DNA of 6,444 bases from Lachnospiraceae bacterium (GCA_900754855.1 CAAEEI010000177.1:1-6444), one strand, 5' to 3'. Counted from the stretch's first letter, positions 1 to 5,852 are shown. Program-made: numbers and translations. Notes: generated by a model from the sequence alone, not told the origin.

Positions 1-2
1 AC

Positions 3-305
3 GATTTTTCCACATTAATGAACCATTTCAATGAGGAAGAAGAAAAGGAATGGAAAAAACAGACCTTAAATACATTTTTAAGCCGCCTGCTGGCAAAGGG
101 CCTTCTGGAACGGCAGATGACGGGGAGAAAGGCGTATTACCGCTACGCCATGACAGAAACTGCCTATAAACAGGCAAAGGCCAGAGAAATCCTTGACGAG
201 GAGTACGAAGGAAAACTCTCTGCATTTATCGTAGCTTTAACAGGGAAAGAAACCCTGTCGGATACGGATGCGGAAGAATTACTGGATTACATTCAGAAGA
301 GGTAA
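3..305 (+). CDS. BlaI/MecI-family transcriptional repressor, 5' end missing
   Basis: The reading frame is open from the window edge (base 3) to the TAA at 303-305, giving about 100 residues. BlaI-type repressors are usually about 120-130 residues, so roughly 25 N-terminal residues lie outside the window. The ATG at 18 is internal, because starting there would cut into the winged helix domain. The visible part contains the recognition helix and wing (QTLNTFLSRLLAKGLLERQ, then GRKAYYRY) and the C-terminal dimerisation helices ending EELLDYIQKR. Family knowledge: these proteins bind DNA dyads as dimers and repress their own operon and target genes until a partner M56 sensor peptidase triggers their cleavage. 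The partner gene follows 4 bases downstream. In S. aureus BlaI the scissile bond is Asn-Phe in LVLNF; by eye the matching stretch here is FIVAL, so the Asn-Phe pair is not kept. The family call is firm, but the target genes are inferred. Confidence 0.88.
   Translation, partial: DFSTLMNHFNEEEEKEWKKQTLNTFLSRLLAKGLLERQMTGRKAYYRYAMTETAYKQAKAREILDEEYEGKLSAFIVALTGKETLSDTDAEELLDYIQKR
295..302 (+). promoter_or_regulatory. Ribosome binding site deciding the start of the M56 gene
   Basis: AGAAGAGG at 295-302 lies 7 bases before the ATG at 310. This favours 310 over the longer in-frame start at 268. The upstream start would add 14 polar residues in front of the first membrane helix and overlap the repressor gene by 38 bases. 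Confidence 0.6.
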
Positions 306-309
306 TGGG

Positions 310-1665
310 ATGGTTCTGGAAATCGTGATGACCATGGCGGGAACGTTTCCGCTGTTGGGGTATATGTTCTGTAAACAAAGATATGGAAGAGGATTATCGG
401 TGCGGTTCTATATTTATCTGCTCCGTCTTGCCGTTATTTTTTCTTTACTTCCTTTCCAATATTTTAAATATTATCTGCCGGATGCTCTTTTGAAGAAGAC
501 GGATTTCCATGTTTACTGGGATGTCATGACCAAAAAAATATTTGGCCATGATTATTTCAGCATTCCGGTCGGAAAGAACAGTTATATCTACATCGCCAAA
601 CCGTTTATGGCGCTGTGTTTATGCTGGTTTGCCGTGGCTGTGATTCTCTTTTTTTATCGCTATGGGCAGTATTTTCTCGTCAGGAAACGTCTCATGAATC
701 AAGGGGTAAATGAACCGATAAACGCCGGTCTGTTATCAGATGATGATGCACATATTCCATTAGCCGTAAAAAAATATATCCGTAAAAAATCCCCGGATAT
801 CTGCTATAGTCCGCATATTCAATATCCGTGCACCATTGGCTGGATCGCCCCGTGCATCCATCTTTCGGATAAAAAGATATATTCTTCCCAGGAGAAAAAA
901 TGGATATGCGTCCATGAAATCACCCATATGATACACAGGGACGTACTTTGGAAAAGTCTCTGTGTTTTCTGTTGCATTATACACTGGTATAATCCATTAG
1001 CCTATTATCTTTTCTATCAGTATAATGAGGTTTGCGAGTATTATTGCGATGAAACCTGTATGAAACAGGCTTCCGTGCGGGAGAAAAAAGCCTACGCGGC
1101 ATTACTGGTTCGGGAAGCTGTAAAGAAGGGGACTCCTTTTGGCGTTCCCGTACAATATTTATCTATAGGAGGAGAGAAAATGAAAAAAAGAATCGACTGG
1201 ATTTTTCATAAAAGAAAGCAAAACAGAAAATATGCGCCGTTGTTGATTGCCGGATGTATGGTCATCGGCAGCAGCCTGACGGTTTTTGCCTATGATGCCC
1301 TGCCGGAAGATACGGAGCCTCTGGAAGAAAATGCGTATTATTTCAATTCTTTTGAGGAACAGCCGTTTATCGAGGAAGAAGAGGAAGAAGAGACCTATGA
1401 TTATCAAAGGTCGCCGCTGTGGTTTACCGATGAAGCCGGGAACAGAGAACCGGTAGCAGAAAAAGATCTTTCTGACCAGCAGGGAAAACCATATGCAGAA
1501 TGTAAACACAGTCCGAAAGAAGGCACTCTGCGCCAACATATTCCTTTAAAAAATGGCGGATGTGAAATCCGGAAATATAAGGCAAGCAGATGTGCAAAGT
1601 GTGGAAAAATTTTAAAGAAAACACTGATACAAACAATCAGAAATGTAAAATGTACCCATAAATAA
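310..1665 (+). CDS. BlaR1-like M56 membrane metallopeptidase with Cys/His-rich extracellular tail
   Basis: This 451-residue integral membrane zinc peptidase is likely the signal sensor for the BlaI-type repressor encoded just upstream. Hydrophobic helices lie near residues 2-21, 31-52 and 97-120. The cytoplasmic peptidase part carries HEITH (202-206), HWYNP (225-229) and CEYYCDE (242-248), the usual M56 zinc and core motifs. A fourth helix lies near 308-328. Family knowledge: in BlaR1/MecR1 this helix leads to a penicillin-binding sensor of about 250 residues. Here only about 120 residues follow: an acidic stretch with seven consecutive Glu (355-361), then a Cys/His array (C398-x-H400, H410, C418, C428-x2-C431, C448-x-H450). 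That tail looks like a metal- or disulfide-stabilised small domain, so the ligand is probably not a beta-lactam (inference). The last helix and tail should face outward. The gene is probably co-transcribed with the repressor. The peptidase call is sure; the sensed signal is unknown. Confidence 0.9.
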   Translation: MVLEIVMTMAGTFPLLGYMFCKQRYGRGLSVRFYIYLLRLAVIFSLLPFQYFKYYLPDALLKKTDFHVYWDVMTKKIFGHDYFSIPVGKNSYIYIAKPFMALCLCWFAVAVILFFYRYGQYFLVRKRLMNQGVNEPINAGLLSDDDAHIPLAVKKYIRKKSPDICYSPHIQYPCTIGWIAPCIHLSDKKIYSSQEKKWICVHEITHMIHRDVLWKSLCVFCCIIHWYNPLAYYLFYQYNEVCEYYCDETCMKQASVREKKAYAALLVREAVKKGTPFGVPVQYLSIGGEKMKKRIDWIFHKRKQNRKYAPLLIAGCMVIGSSLTVFAYDALPEDTEPLEENAYYFNSFEEQPFIEEEEEEETYDYQRSPLWFTDEAGNREPVAEKDLSDQQGKPYAECKHSPKEGTLRQHIPLKNGGCEIRKYKASRCAKCGKILKKTLIQTIRNVKCTHK

Positions 1666-1689
1666 GGGATAGGCATTCCAAAAAATTTT

Positions 1690-1719
1690 TTGTTGAAAAA
1701 AGATGGTATGTATGATAAT
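1690..1719 (+). promoter_or_regulatory. Candidate sigma-A type promoter for the exported-protein gene
   Basis: TTGTTG (1690-1695) and GATAAT (1714-1719) are 18 bases apart. The overlapping TTGAAA (1693-1698) gives a 15-base spacer. An A-tract followed by a T-tract (AAAAAATTTTTT, 1680-1691) lies just upstream and could act as an UP-like curved element. Transcription would start near 1726, inside the dyad at 1721-1742, which is a position typical of a repressor operator. The hexamers are not perfect, so this is a candidate only. Confidence 0.4.
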
Positions 1720-1751
1720 GTGTACTATATAAAAGTAGTACATATTTTTTT
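1717..1751 (+). terminator. Dyad/hairpin with T-run: weak terminator or operator
   Basis: TGTACTA (1721-1727) and TAGTACA (1736-1742) are perfect inverted repeats around an 8-base loop. Pairing extends outward by a G-T wobble and three A/T pairs (1717-1720 with 1743-1746). Seven T residues (1745-1751) end the element. Read as RNA it is an A/U-rich intrinsic terminator for the repressor/M56 operon. Read as DNA its TGTA/TACA half-sites resemble the bases recognised by BlaI/MecI proteins, but with the two half-sites in the opposite order to the usual TACA-N2-TGTA operator. Both roles are possible, and the stem has few G/C pairs. Confidence 0.4.
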
Positions 1752-1763
1752 GAAAAGTAGAGA

Positions 1764-1770
1764 GAAGGTG
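1764..1770 (+). promoter_or_regulatory. Ribosome binding site of the 13-codon leader ORF
   Basis: GAAGGTG at 1764-1770 sits 6 bases before the ATG at 1777. The match and spacing are as good as those of several real genes in this window, and this is the main support for the leader ORF. Confidence 0.45.
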
Positions 1771-1776
1771 ATTCCA

Positions 1777-1818
1777 ATGCAGAAATGTAAAAGAGAAGGT
1801 AGCAGTAAATATCACTAA
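1777..1818 (+). CDS. Possible 13-residue leader peptide
   Basis: A short ORF encodes MQKCKREGSSKYH and stops with TAA at 1816-1818. It starts after a good ribosome binding site and ends inside the AAAGGAGGG site (1817-1825) of the exported-protein gene, so ribosomes ending here would clear or re-engage that site. The peptide is basic and hydrophilic, has one Cys and no membrane segment. It could be a translation-coupling leader, a regulatory upstream ORF or a chance ORF. No family is recognisable from 13 residues. Confidence rests on the ribosome binding site and the exact abutment, not on homology. Confidence 0.35.
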   Translation: MQKCKREGSSKYH

Positions 1819-1825
1819 AGGAGGG
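1817..1825 (+). promoter_or_regulatory. Very strong ribosome binding site of the exported-protein gene
   Basis: AAAGGAGGG is close to the perfect anti-16S complement, with GGAGG (1820-1824) 6 bases before the ATG at 1831. It is the best site in the window and suggests that the small exported protein is made in greater amount than the downstream lipoprotein and transporter. Confidence 0.8.
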
Positions 1826-1830
1826 CTATT

Positions 1831-2268
1831 ATGTTGAAATTAAATAAGAAAAATATCAGATTTGCAGGAATAATTTTATTCTTAATACTTGCTGTTGGGG
1901 TATCTGCTCCTGTACATGCAGAGACAAAAGATTATTTTTTTGATTTATTAGTAGTTGGAACCAGTCAGACAAAGGCAGGAGCTACAAAAGCAGGAGGTTC
2001 AAGTTTTGAGAATAGATTTTATGTTACACAAACATTCACAGAAGGACCAGCCAATTGTGGAATTCAATTCGTTTATCATCCAAGATATAACGGTGCAAAA
2101 GCGGGAAATAATGTAAAACTAAGTTATTCTAAGACTACTAAAAAAGGAAATAATACATATTTATCTGGGCAAGCGTTGGCAGGAAGAAAATATCAATTAC
2201 GATGTAAAGCAAAATCCAGCATAGCAGAAGGGGAATATGCCCGTGCGAAAGGAAGATGGACGCCTTAA
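1831..2268 (+). CDS. Small basic exported protein with two cysteines, unknown function (bacteriocin-like candidate)
   Basis: The 145-residue product begins with a clear Sec signal peptide: basic residues 2-10, a hydrophobic core at 11-26 and a probable cleavage after VHA at 28-30. The mature part is about 115 residues. By my count it has 18 Lys/Arg against 7 Asp/Glu, so it is strongly cationic. It contains just two cysteines (C76, C125), which could form one disulfide after export. It ends AKGRWTP; from memory, an aromatic 'G-x-W-S/T-P' ending also occurs in small exported proteins linked to bacteriocin-type ABC transporters (DUF2712-like), but I cannot check this and make no family call. G+C is about 34% over 1861-2220 (counted), against 47% over 5161-5220 in the ATPase gene, which hints at a separate origin. 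The gene has its own candidate promoter, a strong ribosome binding site and a hairpin after its stop. It could be a bacteriocin, an envelope protein or a transporter substrate; none is proven. Confidence 0.82.
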   Translation: MLKLNKKNIRFAGIILFLILAVGVSAPVHAETKDYFFDLLVVGTSQTKAGATKAGGSSFENRFYVTQTFTEGPANCGIQFVYHPRYNGAKAGNNVKLSYSKTTKKGNNTYLSGQALAGRKYQLRCKAKSSIAEGEYARAKGRWTP

Positions 2269-2286
2269 AATTTATTTTTTATATAG

Positions 2287-2322
2287 TGGCAGGCACATAA
2301 TTTTGTGCCTGTCAGATTATAT
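2287..2322 (+). terminator. Strong hairpin with weak T-tract, probably a leaky terminator
   Basis: An 11-bp stem pairs 2287-2297 with 2304-2314 (core CAGGCACA / TGTGCCTG, one G-T pair) around a 6-base loop. It begins 18 bases after the exported-protein stop. The following bases (GATTATATTTA) are T-rich but interrupted, so termination is probably partial and lets some transcripts enter the lipoprotein/transporter operon. It could also protect the 3' end of the short upstream mRNA. The sequence preceding the stem gives no T-run on the other strand, so the element is oriented +. Confidence 0.65.
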
Positions 2323-2327
2323 TTATG

Positions 2328-2333
2328 AAAGGA
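2328..2333 (+). promoter_or_regulatory. Ribosome binding site deciding the lipoprotein start
   Basis: AAAGGA lies 6 bases before the ATG at 2340. The in-frame ATG at 2325 overlaps this site and has no good site of its own, so 2340 is preferred. That choice also gives a compact 18-residue lipoprotein signal. Confidence 0.65.
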
Positions 2334-2339
2334 ATCAAT

Positions 2340-3473
2340 ATGAGAAAAGTAATAGTTTTTTTATTTCTTAGCCTGTTTTCCTTTACCGCTTGTACCCAGA
2401 TGCCGCCGGTATCTCAACAGAAAACGTCTTTTGAGGCTGAAAATAACCCTAATTCACCGGGGGATGAAGGGATTGCCGGGGACAGGATCAGGTTATCTCT
2501 GGAAGATCACATAAAGATAGACGCAGGCATACGGATTCCTGAACCTCTGCAATCTCTGGAAATGAATCTGGTCAAAGGATCCAGACCGATCATAAAACAA
2601 TCTGTGGCGCAGGCGCTCTTTGCCGAGGACATGAAAGTAAAAAAAGTTGAGATGGATAAAGGCTATAAATCCCGGGAGCTGGGCGACTATGATATTGCCC
2701 TATTGTATGGTCAACAGGGAGAATTTATGGAGATCTCTCCGACGGACGTTTATTTTTGTATACCGGAGATTGACGATTATCTGAATTGTTTATTTACGGA
2801 TCCGGATTTTGACAGCTATAACCTTTCCCGTTTTTCCCTGACTAAAGAATTACCTTTTGCTTCTCGTGAAGAATGTTTCCAGAAGGTGAAGAAATATTTT
2901 GGTGCGCTGGGCATCGAGATATCTGATGAATATCAGGCCTATGCCCTGCATCATAAAAAATTGAAAAAAGAAGAAAAGCCACTGGATATGGATGGAAATG
3001 TTGTGGAAGAAAACAGGAAGGAAAGCTGGACAAAAAAGGACGACGCTTATTATTTCATTCTTCAGCAGGAGGCGGAAGGCGTACCCATCAGACAACTGTC
3101 CTATGGCGACGGGTATTTAGGCACCGGCATAGAACAAACGGAATTATCGGCGATTTATGGAAAAAGGGGCTGGATTACTTTTCGAGAATATTGGGGATAT
3201 GCCTTAAAAAGAACGGAAGAAAAAAGGAAGATCATCTCGCTTGAACAGGCGGTGGAATCTCTAAAAAAGAAATACAGTATGCTATATACAGAGGATGAGA
3301 TTCTGTTTGATGCTGTTTATTTGGAGCTGCTGCCGGTTTTTATCAAAGATAACGAATATGAAATCCATCCGATTTGGAGATTTCACGGAAAGATCAAGAT
3401 AGAACATATGGGAAGCAGCGATATGGACGTTTGTTTTGACGGATTTAACGGACAGGAGATTGTAGGGGCATGA
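2340..3473 (+). CDS. Exported lipoprotein of unknown function, first gene of the ABC transporter operon
   Basis: The 377-residue product starts MRKVIVFLFLSLFSFTAC: a short basic end, a hydrophobic core and a lipobox-like FTAC with Cys18 as the probable lipid anchor, followed by a Pro/Asn/Ser/Gln-rich linker. It should be tethered to the outer face of the membrane. The folded part begins near residue 45 with a segment containing HIKIDAGIRIPEP (57-69). It ends with a domain from about residue 300 (ISLEQAVESLKKKYSMLY, then EIHPIWRF and CFDGFNGQEI) that looks, by eye, like a PepSY/YycI-style helix-plus-strand unit. This resemblance is not tested, and I do not recognise the family. Its stop overlaps the first permease start by 4 bases (ATGA), so it is translated with the transporter and is likely an accessory, sensor or immunity lipoprotein (inference). 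Another view is that it is an envelope-stress sensor read by the M56 protein. Confidence 0.82.
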   Translation: MRKVIVFLFLSLFSFTACTQMPPVSQQKTSFEAENNPNSPGDEGIAGDRIRLSLEDHIKIDAGIRIPEPLQSLEMNLVKGSRPIIKQSVAQALFAEDMKVKKVEMDKGYKSRELGDYDIALLYGQQGEFMEISPTDVYFCIPEIDDYLNCLFTDPDFDSYNLSRFSLTKELPFASREECFQKVKKYFGALGIEISDEYQAYALHHKKLKKEEKPLDMDGNVVEENRKESWTKKDDAYYFILQQEAEGVPIRQLSYGDGYLGTGIEQTELSAIYGKRGWITFREYWGYALKRTEEKRKIISLEQAVESLKKKYSMLYTEDEILFDAVYLELLPVFIKDNEYEIHPIWRFHGKIKIEHMGSSDMDVCFDGFNGQEIVGA

Positions 3474-4258
3474 AAATGTGGAATATCCTGCGGGCAGATG
3501 GCAGCCGCTGGTTTGGAAAAGGAAAAATGTGGGTGATCATTGCGGGAACGGTTGCCGCTCATTATCTGATGATGGGACAGGATGCGGTGACGATTCCTGT
3601 TTCCTGCATACTGGAAATGGTTTATCTTTATATAGACGACCCGTTTTTTATGGTGAGCCTGATGCTGGCTGTCTCGCTCATGGGAACCTCCTATTGTGAG
3701 GAAAAAGAAAAGAACTATTTTTATTTTTGGATAAAAAGATGTAGTCGGAGGCAATATGTATGTTCAAAAATGTTTCACGCCTACGGCAGCGCTTTTGTGG
3801 TATTGACCACAGGTGTGTTGCTCTGGATTTGCAGTATGCGTCTGTTTATGCCATGGGCGCATCCCCAAAGCGATTATTTTTTTACGATAGCAGAGCGGGG
3901 AATGGGGGAACTGCTGCTGGAAGGGAAGTATTTTCTCTATTTTTTTCTCCATGCTCTTGGAATCGGGATGCTTGGAGGGGTAATTTCTGCGGCAACCTTT
4001 TTTATTTCTCTGTTGCTGCAGGATAAAATGCTGGTGCAGGTCTTTCCCATATTATTATACTACGTTAATACGAGTTTCTTACCAAACTACTCGCCGGTGT
4101 GGTATAAATGCAGCGTCAGCAATATTTTTTATTTTATCAACCATCCGAACTCCTGTCCGTGGCGCAGTGTGGTAACGGGGGCAGGGATTTCTGTTTTGCT
4201 ACTTTTCCTTTTTGGGGTTATGGCCGACAGGATACTAAAGAGAAAGGGTTATGATTGA
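3470..4258 (+). CDS. ABC-2-like transporter permease, first subunit
   Basis: This 262-residue membrane protein has six hydrophobic segments near residues 20-35, 58-75, 104-122, 154-183, 187-203 and 233-252. The size and layout fit ABC-2 type permeases of bacteriocin-export or antibiotic-resistance transporters. After helix 2 it carries a charged loop, EEKEKN, then IKRCSRRQYV, matching the 'E...R..R..Y' coupling region common in such subunits. It starts at the ATG of the ATGA overlap with the lipoprotein. An alternative start at 3476, two residues shorter, has AGGGG (3464-3468) at better spacing. Its 3' end overlaps the second permease by 8 bases. It probably forms a heterodimer with that subunit, driven by the ATPase encoded at 5090-5731. 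The substrate is unknown; the adjacent small exported protein or an external peptide antibiotic are candidates. Sequence-level family assignment is weak, but topology and context are strong. Confidence 0.8.
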   Translation: MKMWNILRADGSRWFGKGKMWVIIAGTVAAHYLMMGQDAVTIPVSCILEMVYLYIDDPFFMVSLMLAVSLMGTSYCEEKEKNYFYFWIKRCSRRQYVCSKMFHAYGSAFVVLTTGVLLWICSMRLFMPWAHPQSDYFFTIAERGMGELLLEGKYFLYFFLHALGIGMLGGVISAATFFISLLLQDKMLVQVFPILLYYVNTSFLPNYSPVWYKCSVSNIFYFINHPNSCPWRSVVTGAGISVLLLFLFGVMADRILKRKGYD

Positions 4259-5090
4259 AATGATGAGGTATTTACTGAGATATCAGTTAAAAAAAGGAAT
4301 AAGTAAGAAAAATATATGGGTATTTTGCTTTTTTGTTTTCCTTTTGGGAGATTTGTATCTGCGCCCGACCCGCAGGCTGATTGCCCTTTTGGGCGTTATG
4401 CCAAGGACTACGGCTTTTTCACTGATCTGGAATAATACTTTTTTTCTCATGCTGTTTTATTTTAATGTGATTTTATATTTCAGCGACGTTCCTTTTGATG
4501 ATGCCATGAAACCTTTTACCTTGATTCGTTGTGGAAGGACGCGCTATGCGCTTTCTCATATTTTATACATCATTTGTTCCGGCATAGGGATATCGGGTAT
4601 ATTTTTTGCAGTGCAGTGGATGATATTGCCGGCACCCGTTTTTGGAGAATGGGGAAAATTCTGGGGAACCATGGCTCAGACAAATGCGGGATATCAGGTG
4701 GGAAGCGGAATGAAGGTTCCCTATCATATTTTATGGGAATATACCCCGGCAGAGACCCTCGCCATTACTTTTGTTTTTTCTGTATTATTAAATATACTGA
4801 CAGGCCTTTTCTTATATTTTTTCAGCTTGTGGGAACAAAGGATACCGGGGATGTGCATGGCGGCTGTGCTGGCCATTCTTCCGCATATTGTAAGCTGGCT
4901 GAATTACACGACCTTTTACTGGCTTTCTCCTTATTCGTGGCTTTGTCTGGATACAACCATGCGAAAGTATAATGGAATATTGCCGTCTCTTTCTTATGCG
5001 GTCACGGCGCTGCTGTTATTAAATGGCCTTTTGCTGCTGGGAATCTGGATGCGGGTATGCTGGAAAAAAGATATAAGTGGAGGGGTGTAA
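4251..5090 (+). CDS. ABC-2-like transporter permease, second subunit
   Basis: This 279-residue membrane protein has six predicted helices near residues 22-37, 62-78, 100-125, 168-193, 198-218 and 247-268. After helix 2 it carries FSDVPFDDAMKPFTLIR followed by GRTRYALSH. This is the same kind of charged 'R-x-x-R-Y' coupling loop as in the first permease, although the two proteins are otherwise clearly different. A large loop (about 126-167) between helices 3 and 4 probably faces outward. The start overlaps the upstream stop by 8 bases. GAAAGGG (4242-4248) is very close to ATG 4251, so ATG 4260 or 4263 are credible alternative starts, three or four residues shorter. The stop TAA shares its last base with the ATPase start. 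The family (ABC-2/bacteriocin-associated permease) is inferred from topology, the coupling loop and the adjacent ATPase. Confidence 0.8.
   Translation: MIEMMRYLLRYQLKKGISKKNIWVFCFFVFLLGDLYLRPTRRLIALLGVMPRTTAFSLIWNNTFFLMLFYFNVILYFSDVPFDDAMKPFTLIRCGRTRYALSHILYIICSGIGISGIFFAVQWMILPAPVFGEWGKFWGTMAQTNAGYQVGSGMKVPYHILWEYTPAETLAITFVFSVLLNILTGLFLYFFSLWEQRIPGMCMAAVLAILPHIVSWLNYTTFYWLSPYSWLCLDTTMRKYNGILPSLSYAVTALLLLNGLLLLGIWMRVCWKKDISGGV
5079..5083 (+). promoter_or_regulatory. Ribosome binding site deciding the ATPase start
   Basis: GGAGG at 5079-5083 is 6 bases before the ATG at 5090. This favours 5090 over the longer in-frame ATG at 5057, which would add 11 residues not expected before the first strand of an ABC domain. 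Confidence 0.75.
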
Positions 5091-5731
5091 TGTATAGTAT
5101 AGAGGTAGAAAAGATAAATAAAAGTTTCGCAGGGCGTCAGGTGCTCAACGAAGTAAGTTTGTCCGTAGAAAAAGGGACGATTTGCGGATTAGTGGGCAGA
5201 AATGGCTCTGGAAAAACAGTATTAATGAAATGCATCTGTGGTTTTTATACGCCGGACAGCGGAAGGATCCGACTGCGCGGGGAAACCATGGACAGAAAAC
5301 GGGAGATTACCGGAAATATGGGGATTCTTCTGGAAACGCCCGGTTTTCTCGAGCAGGAAAGCGGCCGAAATAATCTGCTTTATCTGGCAAGACTTAATGG
5401 GCGCATAGGAAAAAAAGAAGTGGAGGAAATACTCATAAAAGTTGGCCTTGATCCAAAAGACCGCAAAAAAGTGAAAAAATATTCCATGGGTATGCGGCAG
5501 CGTCTCGGTATTGCGCAGGCAATCATGGAGGATCAGGATGTTTTATTGCTGGATGAACCCATGAATGGTTTGGACGAAAACGGCGTTCAGCAAATGAGAG
5601 AACTTTTTCTCCAATTAAAAGAAGAAGGCAAAACGATCCTGATTGCCAGCCACAGCAGGGAAGATATAGAACTCCTCTGTGATAAAACTTACCGTATGAG
5701 CGACGGAAAGATGGTTTGCGATAGTTTTTAA
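5090..5731 (+). CDS. ABC transporter ATP-binding protein, BcrA-like
   Basis: This 213-residue cytoplasmic ATPase powers the two permeases encoded just upstream. All nucleotide-binding motifs are present: Walker A GRNGSGKT (36-43), signature YSMGMRQRL (131-139), Walker B VLLLDEP (151-157), D-loop NGLD (159-162) and switch His188 in IASHS. The Q-loop position reads GILLETPGF (78-86), with Glu82 in place of the usual Gln. This change is common in BcrA and lantibiotic-immunity type ATPases and supports that subfamily. The protein is shorter than BcrA (about 300 residues) because it stops soon after the H-loop and lacks the C-terminal extension. The start codon shares one base with the upstream stop (TAATG), so translation is coupled. 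Its likely role is export of a peptide or removal of a peptide antibiotic from the membrane. The ATPase call is certain; the substrate is inferred. Confidence 0.95.
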   Translation: MYSIEVEKINKSFAGRQVLNEVSLSVEKGTICGLVGRNGSGKTVLMKCICGFYTPDSGRIRLRGETMDRKREITGNMGILLETPGFLEQESGRNNLLYLARLNGRIGKKEVEEILIKVGLDPKDRKKVKKYSMGMRQRLGIAQAIMEDQDVLLLDEPMNGLDENGVQQMRELFLQLKEEGKTILIASHSREDIELLCDKTYRMSDGKMVCDSF

Positions 5732-5735
5732 GAAA

Positions 5736-5849
5736 ATGTTGAAGACGTTAGAAAAAGGTTCCTATACATTTCATGTATCAAGAAACCCAAAAAAATATAG
5801 CGATAAAAATAAAGATGTTGTTGGAAGCGGTTACATGATTGTAGAATAG
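5736..5849 (+). CDS. Possible 37-residue small ORF or C-terminal gene remnant
   Basis: An ATG 4 bases after the ATPase stop opens a 37-codon frame ending with TAG at 5847-5849. The product starts MLKTLEKGSYTFHVS and ends VVGSGYMIVE. Its composition is mixed and protein-like, unlike a random A/T-rich translation, and the pattern recalls the last beta-strands of an exported or surface protein. There is no clear ribosome binding site (only TAAGAAA), so it would depend on coupling to the ATPase. It may be a true small protein, the tail of a deleted gene or chance. I recognise no family. Confidence 0.3.
   Translation: MLKTLEKGSYTFHVSRNPKKYSDKNKDVVGSGYMIVE
5764..5778 (+). repeat. Short perfect inverted repeat
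   Basis: ATACAT and ATGTAT flank a 3-base centre (TTC). It lies between the ATPase and VanZ-like genes and inside the possible 37-codon ORF. A TATACA hexamer (5763-5768) lies 18 bases after TTGAAG (5739-5744), so the repeat may overlap a weak promoter for the VanZ-like gene. The TACA/TGTA half-sites have BlaI-like orientation but a spacing of 5 instead of 2 bases. It is short enough to be chance. Confidence 0.3.
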
Positions 5850-5852
5850 TTT

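Noticed and set aside
268..309. Longer start for the M56 protein at 268
   Set aside because: It adds 14 polar residues before the first helix, overlaps the repressor gene, and has a worse ribosome binding site than the ATG at 310.
1372..1392. GAGGAAGAA tandem repeat in the M56 gene
   Set aside because: Two and a third copies that simply encode a run of Glu; acidic runs are common in linkers, and there is no sign of frameshift.
1159..1539. 126-residue ORF on the - strand opposite the M56 gene
   Set aside because: It is antisense to a well-supported coding region and Phe-rich from reversed purine-rich codons, with no ribosome binding site or family signal.
1679..1692. CAAAAAATTTTTTG palindrome as a terminator
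   Set aside because: It is a perfect palindrome with no loop and only A/T pairs inside, so it is better seen as a curved A-tract next to the promoter.
3383..3754. 123-residue ORF on the - strand across the lipoprotein/permease junction
   Set aside because: It crosses two real genes in antisense and has a low-complexity His/Pro/Ser composition.
4529..4972. 147-residue ORF on the + strand inside the second permease
   Set aside because: It is a frame-shifted shadow of a hydrophobic permease gene; the six-helix frame is clearly the real one.
5818..5847. TTGTTG-N18-TAGAAT as promoter of the VanZ-like gene
   Set aside because: Transcription would start at about 5854, inside the ribosome binding site at 5853-5858, leaving no usable leader.
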